From Nitrospirota bacterium (GTDB lineage Bacteria > Nitrospirota > JACRHL01), in contig JACRHL010000016.1 in the NCBI GenBank assembly GCA_016212085.1, positions 1 through 64,000 on the forward strand: a stretch of DNA of 64,000 nt, in the 5' to 3' direction. Of the stretch, positions 41,365-54,308 are shown piece by piece. The notes under the pieces are model-generated. The model made no database searches. It was not told where the DNA came from and saw only the letters and a list, made by a program, of their open reading frames with translations. Position 1 is the stretch's first letter. Each line of letters starts with the position of its first letter. Made by a program: the position numbers and the translations under genes.

Positions 41365-42726
41365 TTAGCACGATTTTTTGGTCAGATGCGCGGCGAAGAA
41401 GCCGTCCATGCCCAGGGCGTTGCCATTGCTGTCCAGAAACCCGGCGGCGGTGGTGAGCGGCCGCGCCTGCTCGCCCAGCAGGAGGTCGGCGCGCACCACG
41501 GCAAAATCGGGCCGGGTGGCGAGGAAGTCCGCCACCACCCGCACGGTTTCCGACCGCTCGCCGGTGCAGACCGCGTACACCAGGCTCCCGCCCGGCCGCA
41601 CCATGGCGGCCACGTGGGCCAGGATGGCGCCCTGGGAGGCCGCGCAGGCGGCCACCGCCTCCGCCGATTTCCACCACTTGCCCTCCGGGTGACGGTTCAA
41701 CACCCCCAGGCCGGAGCAGGGGGCGTCCAGCAGCACCCGGTCGAACGGGGCGCCCAGGGCGGCGCCGTCGATGGTGGCCGCATCGCCCCGCGCCACGGTC
41801 ACGTTGCCCAGGCGCAGCCGGTCCAGGTTGGCGCGCAGGCGCTCCATGCGCCGCGCGTCCTGCTCCAGGGCCACCACCTGGCCGGAGGGCCCCACCGCCT
41901 CCGCCAGTTGCGAGGCCTTGCCGCCCGGCGCGGCGCACGCATCCAGGATGCGCTCGCCGGGCCGCGCCCCGACCAGCTCGCCCACCAGCTGGCTGGCCTC
42001 GTCCTGCACGTAGAACGCCCCCTCGGCGAAACCGGGCAGCTCCGGCACCGGCCCGCCGCCACGCACGGTCAGGCCGTGGGCGGCCACGGCGGTCCCGGTC
42101 ACCTCGCAACCGGCGGCACACAACCGCTCCGCCAGCGCCTCGCGGCGGGTCACGGCGCCGTTCACGCGCAGGGTGAGGGGGGCCGGACCGTTGGCCTGGG
42201 CGGCGCGCGCCGCCGCCCCCTCGGGCCCGAAATCCGCCAGCCAGCGCTGGGCCAGCCAGCCGGGCAGGGCGTGGTCCCGGGCGAAACGTTCCGTCTCGTC
42301 CGCCGCCGGCGGTGCCTGGGCGCCCCCGTCGGCGGCGCGCAGCACGCCGTTGACGAAGCCCCGGCGGCGCGCGTCACCCGCCAGGCGCACGGTTTCCGCC
42401 AGGGCCACCCGCGCCGGGGTGCGGTCCATGTAGAGCAGTTGGTAGAGCCCCAGGCGCAAGAGGGTGCGCGTGGCCCGGTCCAGGTCCTTGAGGCGGCGCC
42501 CGGTGAGGTGGCGGATGAGGGGGTCGATGGCGAAGCGCCGGCGCGCCACGCCAAAGGTGAGCTCGGTGGCCAGGCGCCGGTCACGCGGGTCCCAGGCGCC
42601 CTGCCGGAACGCCTGGTCGAGGGCGGCCTGCAGGTCCACCGGCTCCCGGTCCAGGCGCTGGAGGACGGCGAACGCGGCGCGGCGCGGCGTGGCATCCGCC
42701 TCCGCGCCGCGCGGGGTTGGGCTCAC
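41365..42726 (-). CDS. rsmB: 16S rRNA m5C967 methyltransferase
   Basis: 453 residues. An N-terminal NusB-like helical domain (residues 1-140) is joined to a Nol1/Nop2/Sun-type SAM domain. Motifs are ILDACAAPGGKASQLA, VVALEQDARRM, FDRVLLDAPCSGLGVLNRHP (one catalytic Cys) and VYAVCT (second Cys). It methylates C967 of 16S rRNA. GTG start at 42724-42726. The order fmt-htpX-rsmB-rpe is a variation on the common def-fmt-rsmB block. Confidence 0.96.
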   Translation of the reverse strand: MSPTPRGAEADATPRRAAFAVLQRLDREPVDLQAALDQAFRQGAWDPRDRRLATELTFGVARRRFAIDPLIRHLTGRRLKDLDRATRTLLRLGLYQLLYMDRTPARVALAETVRLAGDARRRGFVNGVLRAADGGAQAPPAADETERFARDHALPGWLAQRWLADFGPEGAAARAAQANGPAPLTLRVNGAVTRREALAERLCAAGCEVTGTAVAAHGLTVRGGGPVPELPGFAEGAFYVQDEASQLVGELVGARPGERILDACAAPGGKASQLAEAVGPSGQVVALEQDARRMERLRANLDRLRLGNVTVARGDAATIDGAALGAPFDRVLLDAPCSGLGVLNRHPEGKWWKSAEAVAACAASQGAILAHVAAMVRPGGSLVYAVCTGERSETVRVVADFLATRPDFAVVRADLLLGEQARPLTTAAGFLDSNGNALGMDGFFAAHLTKKSC

Positions 42727-42742
42727 CGCGTCGCCGGCCGGA

Positions 42743-43600
42743 TCAGGCCCGGCCCCAGGCGGCGGCCATCTCCTCCAGGCGCTGGACGCGCAGCTCCATG
42801 GGCGGATGGGTGGAGAACAGGGAGCCGATACCGCCCGCGGACAGCGGGCTGACGATGTACATGTGGGCGGTGCTCGGGTTCACGTCCATGGGGCGCATGG
42901 CCACCCCGCGCTGCAACTTGCGCAGGGCGTTGGCCAGCCACATGGGGTTGCCGCAGATCTTGGCGCCGCCCGCGTCGGCCCCGAACTCCCGCGAGCGGGA
43001 GATGGCCATCTGCACCAGCATGGCGGCGATGGGCGCCAGGATCATCATGAGGATGGCGGCGACGGGGTTGCCCCCCTGTCCCTCGTTGTCGCGGTTATGG
43101 CCGAAGATCATCGCCCACTGGGCCATGTTGGCCAGCATGGATATGGCGCCGGCGATGGTGGCGGCGATGGAGCCGATGAGGATGTCGCGGTTGCCCACGT
43201 GGGCCAGCTCGTGGGCCATCACGCCCGCCAGCTCATCGCGGCTGAGGATGCCCATGATGCCGGTGGTGGCGGCCACGGCGGCGTGCTGCGGGTTGCGCCC
43301 GGTGGCGAACGCGTTGGGCGACGGGTCGTCGATCATGTACACCTTGGGCATGGGCAGGCTGGCCCGCTGGGCCAGCTCGCGCACGACGCCGTGCAGTTCC
43401 GGGGCCTCCGCCTCGGACACCTCGCGGGCGTGGCTCATGCGCAGCACGATCTTGTCGGAAAACCAATAGGCGCCGAGATTCATCACCGCGGCGAGCACCA
43501 ATGCGACGGTCATGCCACCCTGGCCGGCCAGCGCACCGCCGCCAAGCACCAGGATCAGCGTGAGCACGGTAAGCAGGAAAGTGGTCTTCATCGCGTTCAT
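42743..43600 (-). CDS. htpX: Membrane zinc metalloprotease HtpX (M48)
   Basis: 285 residues with membrane helices at about 6-25, 31-50, 145-165 and 178-198. The zinc motif is [12 protein letters not shown] (HExxH), and the third ligand lies in [29 protein letters not shown] is typical of HtpX. It takes part in quality control of membrane proteins together with FtsH, usually under envelope-stress control. Here it is embedded between fmt and rsmB instead of standing alone, so expression may be constitutive. Confidence 0.96.
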   Translation of the reverse strand: MNAMKTTFLLTVLTLILVLGGGALAGQGGMTVALVLAAVMNLGAYWFSDKIVLRMSHAREVSEAEAPELHGVVRELAQRASLPMPKVYMIDDPSPNAFATGRNPQHAAVAATTGIMGILSRDELAGVMAHELAHVGNRDILIGSIAATIAGAISMLANMAQWAMIFGHNRDNEGQGGNPVAAILMMILAPIAAMLVQMAISRSREFGADAGGAKICGNPMWLANALRKLQRGVAMRPMDVNPSTAHMYIVSPLSAGGIGSLFSTHPPMELRVQRLEEMAAAWGRA

Positions 43601-43644
43601 CTATGCGTCTCTCCAGTATGGTTCACGGGGTCGGAGCCGGGGGC

Positions 43645-44607
43645 CTATCCGCCCAGCACCTCGCCCTTTTGCACCGGGCGCCCGTTCAAGAAGTCGCGCA
43701 CGCTCATGGCGCGCTTGCCGGGCACCTGAAGCTCCGTGATGCGCACCCCGCCCTCGCCGGCGGCCACCAGGATGCTGTCGCCATCCACCCGGGCCACGGT
43801 GCCGGGCGCGGCGCCCCGCAACGGACCATCACCCGCCTGGGCGGCGATCACCTTCCAGCGCTCGCCCCGGCAGCTGGTGAAGCTGCCGGGCCAGGGCACG
43901 AAGGCGCGCAGCCGGTTGACGATGTCCCGCGCGGGGCGGCGCCAGTCGATCTCGCCATCCTCCTTGCGCAGGATCGGCGCCAGGGTGGCGCGGGCGTCGT
44001 CCTGCGGCGCGGGGCGCATGCCGTCCTGCACCCGCTCCAGCGTTGCGACGATCAGCGGCCCGGCCATCCCGGCCAGCCGCGCCGCCAGCGACACGGCGTC
44101 GTCATCGCGGTGGATGGGGGTGACCGCCTCCAGGTAGGTGGGGCCGGTGTCCAGCCCCGCGTCCATGCGCATGGTGGCCAGGCCCGTCTCCTTGTCGCCG
44201 TTGGCGATGGCCCAGTTGATCGGCGCCGCGCCCCGGTACCTGGGCAGCAGGCTCGCATGGATGTTTATGCAGCCGAATCTGGGGATGTCAAGGATGGCCT
44301 GGGGCAGAATCTGGCCGAAGGCGATCACCACCGCCACGTCCGGCGCCAGCTCCTTGAGCTGGCGGGCAAAGCCCTCGTCGCGTCGCACCCGCTCCGGCTG
44401 CGCCACCGGGATGCCGTGGGCCTCGGCCGCAAGCCTCACCGGCGGCGCCGCGAGCTTGCCGCCGCGCCCCTTGGGGCGGTCGGGCTGGGTGACCGCCAGC
44501 ACCACCCGGTGGCCGGCGGCGATCAGCGCCTCGAAGGGCGGCACGGCGATCTCCGGCGTGCCCATGAACACGACGCGCAGCGGCCGATCGGTTTTAAACG
44601 ACCCCAT
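43645..44607 (-). CDS. fmt: Methionyl-tRNA formyltransferase
   Basis: 320 residues. The formyl-transferase core has VFMGTPEIAVP, HASLLPRYRGAAPINWAI (catalytic Asn/His region) and TYMRMDAGLDTGP-like ATMRMDAGLDTGP. The C-terminal OB-like tRNA-binding domain runs from about 210. It formylates initiator Met-tRNA using 10-formyl-THF. It follows def by 21 bp, the usual functional pair (formylation and deformylation). Confidence 0.97.
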   Translation of the reverse strand: MGSFKTDRPLRVVFMGTPEIAVPPFEALIAAGHRVVLAVTQPDRPKGRGGKLAAPPVRLAAEAHGIPVAQPERVRRDEGFARQLKELAPDVAVVIAFGQILPQAILDIPRFGCINIHASLLPRYRGAAPINWAIANGDKETGLATMRMDAGLDTGPTYLEAVTPIHRDDDAVSLAARLAGMAGPLIVATLERVQDGMRPAPQDDARATLAPILRKEDGEIDWRRPARDIVNRLRAFVPWPGSFTSCRGERWKVIAAQAGDGPLRGAAPGTVARVDGDSILVAAGEGGVRITELQVPGKRAMSVRDFLNGRPVQKGEVLGG

Positions 44608-44628
44608 GTGGGTTCCCTGCTTGAGAAT

Positions 44629-45144
44629 TCAGGCCGGCGCCTGGGCGGCCTGGGCCTTCCTGAGGCGGCGCTTGAGGATGCCGCGCTTCAGGGCGCTGAT
44701 ATGGTCGATGAACAGCTTGCCGTCCAGGTGATCGGTCTCGTGCTGCAACAGGCGGGCGTGCAGGCCGGCCACGTCCAGCTCGACGGGCTTGCCGGCGCGG
44801 TCCTGGCCCCTCATCACCACCCGCGCGGCGCGCTTCACGTCGGCGGTGAAGCCGGGCACCGACAGGCACCCCTCCTCGTCCACCTGGCTGCCTTCCATCA
44901 GGGTGAACTCCGGGTTGCACACCACCCGCACCTTGGCGGGGTCGCCGGATACCTCCATGTCGTACACGAACAGGCGCAGCCCCACCCCCACCTGGGGGGC
45001 GGCGAGGCCGATGCCGGGCTCGTCCCACATGGTCTCGGCCATGTCGCGGATCAGCGCGTCCAGGGATTCCCCGAACCGGGTGACGGGCTCGGCCACCTGG
45101 CGCAGGAACGGATCGGGATAGGTGAGGACCTTTCGAATCGCCAT
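44629..45144 (-). CDS. def: Peptide deformylase
   Basis: 171 residues from ATG 45142-45144 (MAIRKVLTYPDPFLRQVAEP). All three family motifs are present: EPGIGLAAPQVG, EEGCLSVPG (Cys metal ligand) and QHETDHLDGKL (HExxH). It removes the N-formyl group from nascent proteins. It is the first gene of the seven-gene operon ending with pheT; the frame extends upstream, but family similarity starts here. It is divergent from gpmI, with 139 bp between the two starts. Confidence 0.97.
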   Translation of the reverse strand: MAIRKVLTYPDPFLRQVAEPVTRFGESLDALIRDMAETMWDEPGIGLAAPQVGVGLRLFVYDMEVSGDPAKVRVVCNPEFTLMEGSQVDEEGCLSVPGFTADVKRAARVVMRGQDRAGKPVELDVAGLHARLLQHETDHLDGKLFIDHISALKRGILKRRLRKAQAAQAPA

Positions 45145-45283
45145 ATCACCTAATTTTATCGGATAGGCACCACGGTGCTCCAGCAAAACCGTGCCGGGCG
45201 CGCCCCATGGCCGGCTGTGATACCCTACCGGCATCCGGCGCCGGGCGCGGAACGATCTGCCAACCTGCCACTGGGAGCGGCCG

Positions 45284-46951
<1,668 letters not shown>

Positions 46952-46973
46952 GACCCTGGCGCCCGGAACTCCG

Positions 46974-49019
46974 ATGAGCGCCGCCCCCCCGTCCTGGATC
47001 GTCGTGCTGGCCGCCGTGGTGGCCGTCGGGCTGGGCGTGTTCGTGCTGTCCCGCAACCCGCGCAGCACCATAAACCGGGCCGGCTTCGGGCTGTTCGCGC
47101 TGCTCGCCGCATCCCACGGCGGCTGGCTGCTGATACCCTGGCCGGAAGGGGTTTCCGCCTGGCTGCTGGCGGAGGGCTGGCTGCCGGGGGCGCTGTTCTT
47201 CTTCTGCCGCCGGTTGGGCCACGGTCCGGGTGGCGGCACGGCCGTGTTCCGCTGGGCCGGGCGCCTGGCGGTGGCCTTCGGCGCGTGCGCCTCGGCGGCG
47301 GCGGCCCTGCCCGCCTGGGTGCTGCGCATCGACATGGGCGGCAACCTGCCGCTGTCCGTCCCCGCCACCTGGGGCATCTCCGCCCTCCTGCTGCTGTACG
47401 TGGTTGCGCTGCTCAACCTGGAAAACCTCTACCGCGCCACCGAGGGCGAGCTGCGCTGGCGCGTCAAGTATCTGCTGCTGGGCCTGATGACGCTCATCGC
47501 CATCCGCCTCTACGTCCTCACCTTGAGCAGCCTGTACGGCATGGTGCCGGCCGGCGCCGGGGCGGAGCTGGCCCTGGGCACCCTGGCCGGCGGCATGATG
47601 GCCGCCTACGCGCTGGTGCGCCACCGGCTGCTGGACGTGGACGTGTTCGTGTCGCGCTACGTCATCTATCACTCCATCACCCTGGCGGCGGTGGGCACCT
47701 ACCTGCTCGTGGTCGGGCTGGCGGTGCTCGGGCTGCGCCAACTGGGCGACCGGATGCCGGTGGTGCTGGTCACCACCGTGGTGTTCCTGGCGCTCACCGC
47801 CCTGAGCGTGGCGCTGCTGTCGGACACCCTGCGCTGGCGGCTGCGGCACTTCGTGGACAGCCACTTCTACCGCAACCGCCACGACTACCGGGCGGCGTGG
47901 CGCCAGACCACCCGCGCGGTGGCGGCGGAGCGCACCCTGGCCGGGCACGTCATCGCCCTGTCGCGCATGGTCAAGGCGGCACTGGGGGCGCACTTCGTGG
48001 TCACCCTGCTGGCGGAGGGCCGCTCCGGGCGCTGCGTGGCGCCACCGGACGGGCGCGACGGCACCGACATCTCACCCCTGGTGGAGACAGAGCTGGTTCC
48101 CGACCCCAGCCCAGCCTGGGGCGGCGGCGCCGGCAGGGTGCCCGTGCACCGCCACGCGGGGCGCCACGACCGGGCCCTGTTCCTGCCCATCGAGGTGGGC
48201 GCCAAACGCATCGGCTGGCTGGCGCTGGGGCCGCGCGTGGCGGCCACGCCCTACCACCTGGAAGACCTGGAGCTGGCCCGCGACATGGCGGCGCAGACGG
48301 CGGTGGCGGTGCGCAACCTGCAACTGGCGGAGGAGCTGGCCGAATCCCGCGAGCAGACCGCCCTGCACCAGATCTCCACGTTCTTCATCCACGACATGAA
48401 GAACACCGCCAACTCGCTGGGCATGCTGGCCCGCAACATCCGAAAAAACCAGGACAACCCGGCGTTCTGGGCCGACGCGGAGGCGGGCATCACCCGCGCG
48501 GTGGAGCAGATGAACGCCCTCATGGCGCGGCTGCGCGAGCTGCGCGCCCAGGCGCCGCCCCGGGCCATGCGCATCCCGCTGGGCACCCTGCTCGAACGCT
48601 GGTCGGGCAAGTGGCGCCGCGCGGTGTCGGCGGCGGTCGATCTGGAACTGGAGGGACCGCTGCCGTGCCTGGGCGATTCCGTCCTGCTGGAGAGCGTGTT
48701 CACCAACCTAGTGCTGAACGCGGCGGAGGCCGGCGCGGGCCACATCCGCATCGAGGCGGCCCATGCCGACGGCGTGGTGCGGGCCCGGGTGACCGATGAC
48801 GGCTGCGGCATGGACGCGGCGTTCGTCACCCAGGAGCTGTTCAAGCCGTTCACCAGCACCAAGCCGCTGGGCATGGGCATCGGCCTGTTCCAGTCGCGGC
48901 GCGCCGTCGAGCAGTTGGGCGGGGCGCTGACCGTGACCAGTACCAAGGGCCGGGGCAGTTGTTTTACCATAACCCTGCCGGTCGCGCCGGACGGGCCGGA
49001 CCTTCCCGCCGACGGGTGA
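46974..49019 (+). CDS. prsK: PrsK-type sensor histidine kinase of the PEP-CTERM system
   Basis: 681 residues. About eight N-terminal membrane helices (residues 8-275) are followed by a GAF-like domain (about 320-455), a DHp region with FFIHDMKNTANSLGML (phospho-His in IHDMKN) and an HATPase with NLVLNAAEAG, DDGCGMD, PFTSTKPLGMGIGL. The multi-helix N-terminus and HDMKN box match the PrsK family, which accompanies PEP-CTERM/exosortase systems. The partner regulator starts 7 bp after its stop. The stimulus is unknown. The exosortase gene itself is not in the window. Confidence 0.9.
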   Translation: MSAAPPSWIVVLAAVVAVGLGVFVLSRNPRSTINRAGFGLFALLAASHGGWLLIPWPEGVSAWLLAEGWLPGALFFFCRRLGHGPGGGTAVFRWAGRLAVAFGACASAAAALPAWVLRIDMGGNLPLSVPATWGISALLLLYVVALLNLENLYRATEGELRWRVKYLLLGLMTLIAIRLYVLTLSSLYGMVPAGAGAELALGTLAGGMMAAYALVRHRLLDVDVFVSRYVIYHSITLAAVGTYLLVVGLAVLGLRQLGDRMPVVLVTTVVFLALTALSVALLSDTLRWRLRHFVDSHFYRNRHDYRAAWRQTTRAVAAERTLAGHVIALSRMVKAALGAHFVVTLLAEGRSGRCVAPPDGRDGTDISPLVETELVPDPSPAWGGGAGRVPVHRHAGRHDRALFLPIEVGAKRIGWLALGPRVAATPYHLEDLELARDMAAQTAVAVRNLQLAEELAESREQTALHQISTFFIHDMKNTANSLGMLARNIRKNQDNPAFWADAEAGITRAVEQMNALMARLRELRAQAPPRAMRIPLGTLLERWSGKWRRAVSAAVDLELEGPLPCLGDSVLLESVFTNLVLNAAEAGAGHIRIEAAHADGVVRARVTDDGCGMDAAFVTQELFKPFTSTKPLGMGIGLFQSRRAVEQLGGALTVTSTKGRGSCFTITLPVAPDGPDLPADG

Positions 49020-49026
49020 ACTGAGG

Positions 49027-50397
<1,371 letters not shown>

Positions 50398-50497
50398 AAC
50401 ACCGGGAACGCCGCTGTAAAATTTCCAGACGGCCCCATGGGCCCGCAAGCCGCTGTTTTTCCTTAAAACACCCGTCAGACCGACCGCCCCGGCAAAA

Positions 50498-50516
50498 GTG
50501 TCAGCATTCTTGACAC
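50498..50516. promoter_or_regulatory. Candidate PrsR-binding dyad, box 1
   Basis: GTGTCA-GCATTCT-TGACAC, a perfect 6+6 inverted repeat with 7-bp centre, about 200 bp upstream of the sigma-54 promoter, the distance of an enhancer site. Its role as a PEP-CTERM box is inferred from the adjacent prsR gene. Confidence 0.65.
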
Positions 50517-50580
50517 CTCGCCCGGCATGCCGCATGGCGTTGTTTTCACTAAGGTTCTGGCGAAAACCCGCAACGGGCCC

Positions 50581-50599
50581 GTGTCAGGATTTTTTACAA
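50581..50599. promoter_or_regulatory. Candidate PrsR-binding dyad, box 2
   Basis: GTGTCA-GGATTTT-TTACAA. It has the same half-site as box 1 and the same 7-bp spacing, with a degenerate second arm. It lies 65 bp downstream of box 1. Confidence 0.45.
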
Positions 50600-50708
50600 T
50601 CCGTTGCCCCGCACGCCGCCGCCGCCATGGCGAATCCAATCGATGCCCAACGAATAACCACATGTTTTTGTTCTGTTTTTGTGCATTATGCCGCGCATGC
50701 CCAAATGT

Positions 50709-50725
50709 GCGGCACGCATTTTGCT
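50709..50725 (+). promoter_or_regulatory. Sigma-54 promoter of the PEP-CTERM gene(s)
   Basis: GCGGCACGCATTTTGCT: GG at 50711-50712 and GC at 50723-50724, with the exact 12-bp register of -24/-12 elements and only one mismatch to TGGCACN5TTGC. It lies about 70 bp before the ATG at 50795 and downstream of two dyad boxes. PrsR is a sigma-54 activator encoded just upstream. Confidence 0.82.
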
Positions 50726-50794
50726 CGCCTTCTTTGGCAGAACCGGGTGGGCTTGGTGCCTGCCCCCTCAGAAAAACGGAAAGAAGGTGCAACC

Positions 50795-51424
50795 ATGAAA
50801 GACACCATGAAGAAACTGACTGTGTTCGTGGCCGTCGGTCTCTTCGGGGCACTGCTCGCGGCGCCGCAAAACGCCGGGGCCACCCCCTTCCAGTTGGGCG
50901 CCATCGACGTGGAAGGGTATGTCGACCCGGTTAACGCCACCGTGGTGGACAACGGCGACGGCACCAGCACGTTCAGCGACCTGGCATATCGCTTCGACGT
51001 GGTGGCCACCAACAACTCGCGGGTGCACTTCGTGCAGATCGGCTTCGAGACGGACGTGTTCGACCTGTCCGGCTACAGCCTCACGTCGACCGATCCGGCC
51101 GACTGGATGCAGCTGCCCGATTCCGCCGTGGGTGACTTCCACAACCTGGCGTTCATCGCCGGGTTCTTCGGCACCCTGCTCGACGCGGGCGACCGCTTCG
51201 CCTTCACCCTCGACGACGTGATCGTGCAGAACGCCGCCCTCGGCGACCCTGCCTTCTGGAACGAGGGGCAGATCTGGGCGCAGCCGTGGGTGGCGGCGGG
51301 CACCCACTTCGCCTTCGACGGCGGCTCCACCGCCCCGGTGCCCGAGCCCGGCACCATGCTGCTGCTGGGCAGCGGCCTCCTGGGCATGGCCCTTTGGGGC
51401 CGGCGCCGCGCGCCGCGGGCGTAA
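50795..51424 (+). CDS. PEP-CTERM sorting-signal protein 1
   Basis: 209 residues. A signal peptide (KKLTVFVAVGLFGALLAAPQ, cleavage near NAGA-TP) is followed by a beta-rich extracellular domain of about 150 residues. The C-terminal sorting signal is VPEPGT, then the hydrophobic MLLLGSGLLGMALWG and the basic RRRAPRA. Exosortase/EpsH-type enzymes recognise this tail. AAGAAGG lies about 8 nt before the ATG. The body has no recognised catalytic motif. Such proteins are thought to be exported with or attached to extracellular polysaccharide. Probably the direct target of PrsR. Confidence 0.9.
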   Translation: MKDTMKKLTVFVAVGLFGALLAAPQNAGATPFQLGAIDVEGYVDPVNATVVDNGDGTSTFSDLAYRFDVVATNNSRVHFVQIGFETDVFDLSGYSLTSTDPADWMQLPDSAVGDFHNLAFIAGFFGTLLDAGDRFAFTLDDVIVQNAALGDPAFWNEGQIWAQPWVAAGTHFAFDGGSTAPVPEPGTMLLLGSGLLGMALWGRRRAPRA

Positions 51425-51430
51425 CCATAA

Positions 51431-51458
51431 CGGGCGCCCTCCAAAGGGGGGGCGCCCG
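51431..51458 (+). repeat. Hairpin between the two PEP-CTERM genes
   Basis: CGGGCGCCC...GGGCGCCCG with inner pairs closing a small AAAG loop, about a 12-bp stem and no T-run. It likely acts as an RNA-processing or stability element separating the two messages, or as a weak attenuator. Confidence 0.55.
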
Positions 51459-51511
51459 GTACAACGGGTCCGGCTCGGCAACGCGGCCGGGCCGGAACGC
51501 GAGACAACACT

Positions 51512-52153
51512 ATGAAACACAAAGCGATTTTTCACCTTGCCAGCCTGCTGATCGCGACCCTGATCGCGCTCCCCGCCTGGGCGGTGCCAGCGGGCGGGCC
51601 GCACCTGTGGCTCTCCACCACCATGCCGGCGGACCCGGCCACCTACATGGGGGCCGACGACGATCCCTGGCTTAGCGAGAGCTACCTGACCTCCGACGCC
51701 GCGTTCGACCTCTGGATCCAGAACGCCAGCCACCAGGGCACGGCCACCGACCTGTCGCTGCTGCTGACGGTCCACGACGGCGAAAGCGGGTCGGTCACCG
51801 TGGATGGCACCACCTACACCGGCTTCGGGCTGACGCTGCTGCCGGCCGAGTATGGTGGCGGCAACCACGGCATCTACAACGACCCGCCCACCACCGGGCA
51901 CGACGGCGTCTACACGCTGGCGGACCTGGACCTGGACCTGGCGCCGCTGGCGGCGGCGAGCGTGGCGGTGTCGTTCACCGGATTCAGCCAGGTGCACTTC
52001 GACGTGATCTCCGCCAACGGCTTCTGGAACCCGGCCTCCCACGACGTGACCGCCGGGGCGCCGGTGCCGGAGCCGGGCACCCTGCTGCTGCTTGGCAGCG
52101 GCCTCCTGGCCATGGGCCTCTGGGCCCGGCGGCGCGCGCGGACCGCCGCCTGA
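51512..52153 (+). CDS. PEP-CTERM sorting-signal protein 2
   Basis: 213 residues. Signal peptide (HLASLLIATLIALPAWAVP), then a beta-rich domain with DPWLSESYLTSDAAFDLWIQ, a choice-of-anchor-type pattern seen in PEP-CTERM substrates. The tail is VPEPGTLLLLGSGLLAMGLW and then RRRARTAA, nearly the same as the protein encoded upstream although the bodies differ. It has no own -24/-12 promoter in the 87-bp gap, so read-through from 50709 is likely. No enzyme motif is seen. Confidence 0.9.
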   Translation: MKHKAIFHLASLLIATLIALPAWAVPAGGPHLWLSTTMPADPATYMGADDDPWLSESYLTSDAAFDLWIQNASHQGTATDLSLLLTVHDGESGSVTVDGTTYTGFGLTLLPAEYGGGNHGIYNDPPTTGHDGVYTLADLDLDLAPLAAASVAVSFTGFSQVHFDVISANGFWNPASHDVTAGAPVPEPGTLLLLGSGLLAMGLWARRRARTAA

Positions 52154-52161
52154 ACCCTGCC

Positions 52162-52200
52162 GGCCGCCGGCGCACCGCCCTGGGGGACGCGCCGGCGGCC
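52162..52200 (+). repeat. 12-bp perfect hairpin after the second PEP-CTERM gene
   Basis: GGCCGCCGGCGC, a 15-nt loop and GCGCCGGCGGCC. No T-run follows, so termination would need Rho, or the stem serves to protect the 3' end. The small open frame at 52253 lies beyond it. Confidence 0.6.
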
Positions 52201-52252
52201 TGGCATTCACCGCATGACAAGACGTTTGACAATCCGTGTAGAGGATGGGGAA

Positions 52253-52336
52253 ATGACTCGGACACAATGGAAGCTGATGGTCTACGTGGCCGTGCTGATA
52301 CTCGCGGCAACGGAGGCGTGGACGGCCAACTGGTAA
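52253..52336 (+). CDS. Possible 27-residue single-helix membrane peptide
   Basis: ATG to TAA, 27 residues, beginning MTRTQWKLMVYVAVLILAA and ending TEAWTANW. A polar start, one hydrophobic stretch of about 15 residues and a Trp-rich end give the profile of a small inner-membrane protein. A purine-rich GAGGATGGGGAA precedes the ATG, and an intrinsic terminator follows 45 bp after the stop, so the frame sits in a well-bounded message. Below normal gene-calling length; coding status rests on this context only. Confidence 0.45.
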   Translation: MTRTQWKLMVYVAVLILAATEAWTANW

Positions 52337-52380
52337 CGGCGACCGCGCGCCGTGATCCCGCACGGGGCGAATCGCAGGAA

Positions 52381-52417
52381 GGGCGTCACCCGCACTCCGG
52401 GTGACGCCCTTTTTTTT
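52381..52417 (+). terminator. Intrinsic terminator of the PEP-CTERM block
   Basis: GGGCGTCACCCG, loop CACTC, CGGGTGACGCCC, then T8. This is a strong Rho-independent terminator for plus-strand transcripts. The stop codon of the converging lipase-like gene lies inside it. Confidence 0.95.
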
Positions 52418-53249
52418 CCGCCAGCGCCGCGCACACGGCCTGGGCCACCCGGCCGCTGAACAGCAGGGCGTTGTGGCCCAGCCCGTCCAGCTCCACATTG
52501 GCCGCCCACTCCAGGCGCGCGGTGGGGTACGGCACCACCACCCGGTCGGCGCGGGACAGGATGCAGGTCACGCCACCGTGCCCGGCGAATCCGGCCGCCA
52601 TCAGCGTCTCCCGCAGAAATCCGCTGTCCGGCCGCATCTGCGGGATGGACCGGGAGATGGCGGGCCCCGGCGCCACCGTGCCGTGGAATGGCGTGCCCAC
52701 CGCCACCAGGCGCCGCACCCGCCCGGGGTGGTCCCCCATGCAGCGCGCGGCGATGAGGCCGCCCATGCTGTGGGCCACGATGTCCACCGGGCCGTCCGGC
52801 GCCACCCGCGTAAGCAACCGGGCGAGCTGACCGGCGAAGCCGTCGATCGCCCCCAGGGCGGGCCGGTAATCCAGGAAAAGCACCGGGCCGTGACCGGCGC
52901 GCCGCACCCGGCGGGCCAGCAGCCCCATGCTCCACGGGGTGAGCATGAAGCCGTGCACGAAAATCACCGGCCGCCCGCCGGACGGCGCCAGCGAGGGCCG
53001 CGTGAACGGCCGGGTGAGCCGGCGCAGGGGCGTCTCCACGCACCAGATGGCCGCCACCGCCAGCATGGCCAGCAGCTCGCCCGCCAGCATCCGCAACGCA
53101 CCCCACCCCACGCCGCAACCGCCGAAGCGGCGCCACAGGCAGGACGCCGCCAACCCCCCAAGCAGCACGATAAATGCCCAGAAAACAGCCGCCACGCCCC
53201 TCCGGTCGGTTTGGGCCGGGACCCGCCCCGGCCACCTCGGGCAGATCAT
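52386..53249 (-). CDS. Membrane-anchored alpha/beta-hydrolase, lipase-like
   Basis: 287 residues from ATG 53247-53249; GTG 53193-53195 with GGAGG close upstream is an alternative that still contains the whole membrane part. Two N-terminal hydrophobic helices ([18 protein letters not shown] and [13 protein letters not shown]) precede the hydrolase domain with [14 protein letters not shown] (oxyanion region), AHSMGG (nucleophile Ser in GxSxG) and a C-terminal His in GLGHNALL; the acid is probably the Asp in SRADRVV. It resembles triacylglycerol-lipase/PGAP1-type serine esterases. Function and neighbours give no firm substrate. Confidence 0.82.
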   Translation of the reverse strand: MICPRWPGRVPAQTDRRGVAAVFWAFIVLLGGLAASCLWRRFGGCGVGWGALRMLAGELLAMLAVAAIWCVETPLRRLTRPFTRPSLAPSGGRPVIFVHGFMLTPWSMGLLARRVRRAGHGPVLFLDYRPALGAIDGFAGQLARLLTRVAPDGPVDIVAHSMGGLIAARCMGDHPGRVRRLVAVGTPFHGTVAPGPAISRSIPQMRPDSGFLRETLMAAGFAGHGGVTCILSRADRVVVPYPTARLEWAANVELDGLGHNALLFSGRVAQAVCAALAEKKGRHPECG

Positions 53250-53408
53250 AACCCATTGCGCGCGCGGCGCTTTTGCATGGGGGTTCGGCGCGCCGGCCGG
53301 CATGGGTTCCCCTTGACAGCGGCCCGGCCCCGGAATACCGTTTATGGTTTTTCGCCCGGCCCGGCATCCGCCGCTGCCGACCGCGTATCACCAGGGGATC
53401 TGTTTGAC

Positions 53409-54304
<896 letters not shown>

Positions 54305-54308
<4 letters not shown>

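Larger units (their letters stand above)
50398..50794 (+). other. Regulatory intergenic region between prsR and the first PEP-CTERM gene
   Basis: 397 bp without a credible gene. It contains two dyad boxes (50498 and 50581), a sigma-54 promoter (50709) and a local drop in GC content with several T-runs, as expected of an enhancer-dependent promoter region. Open frames that cross it have no ribosome binding site or recognisable product. Confidence 0.75.

Noticed and set aside
50498-50794. Extended N-terminus for the first PEP-CTERM protein
   Set aside because: The upstream codons cross the dyad boxes and sigma-54 promoter. The signal peptide and ribosome binding site fix the start at 50795.
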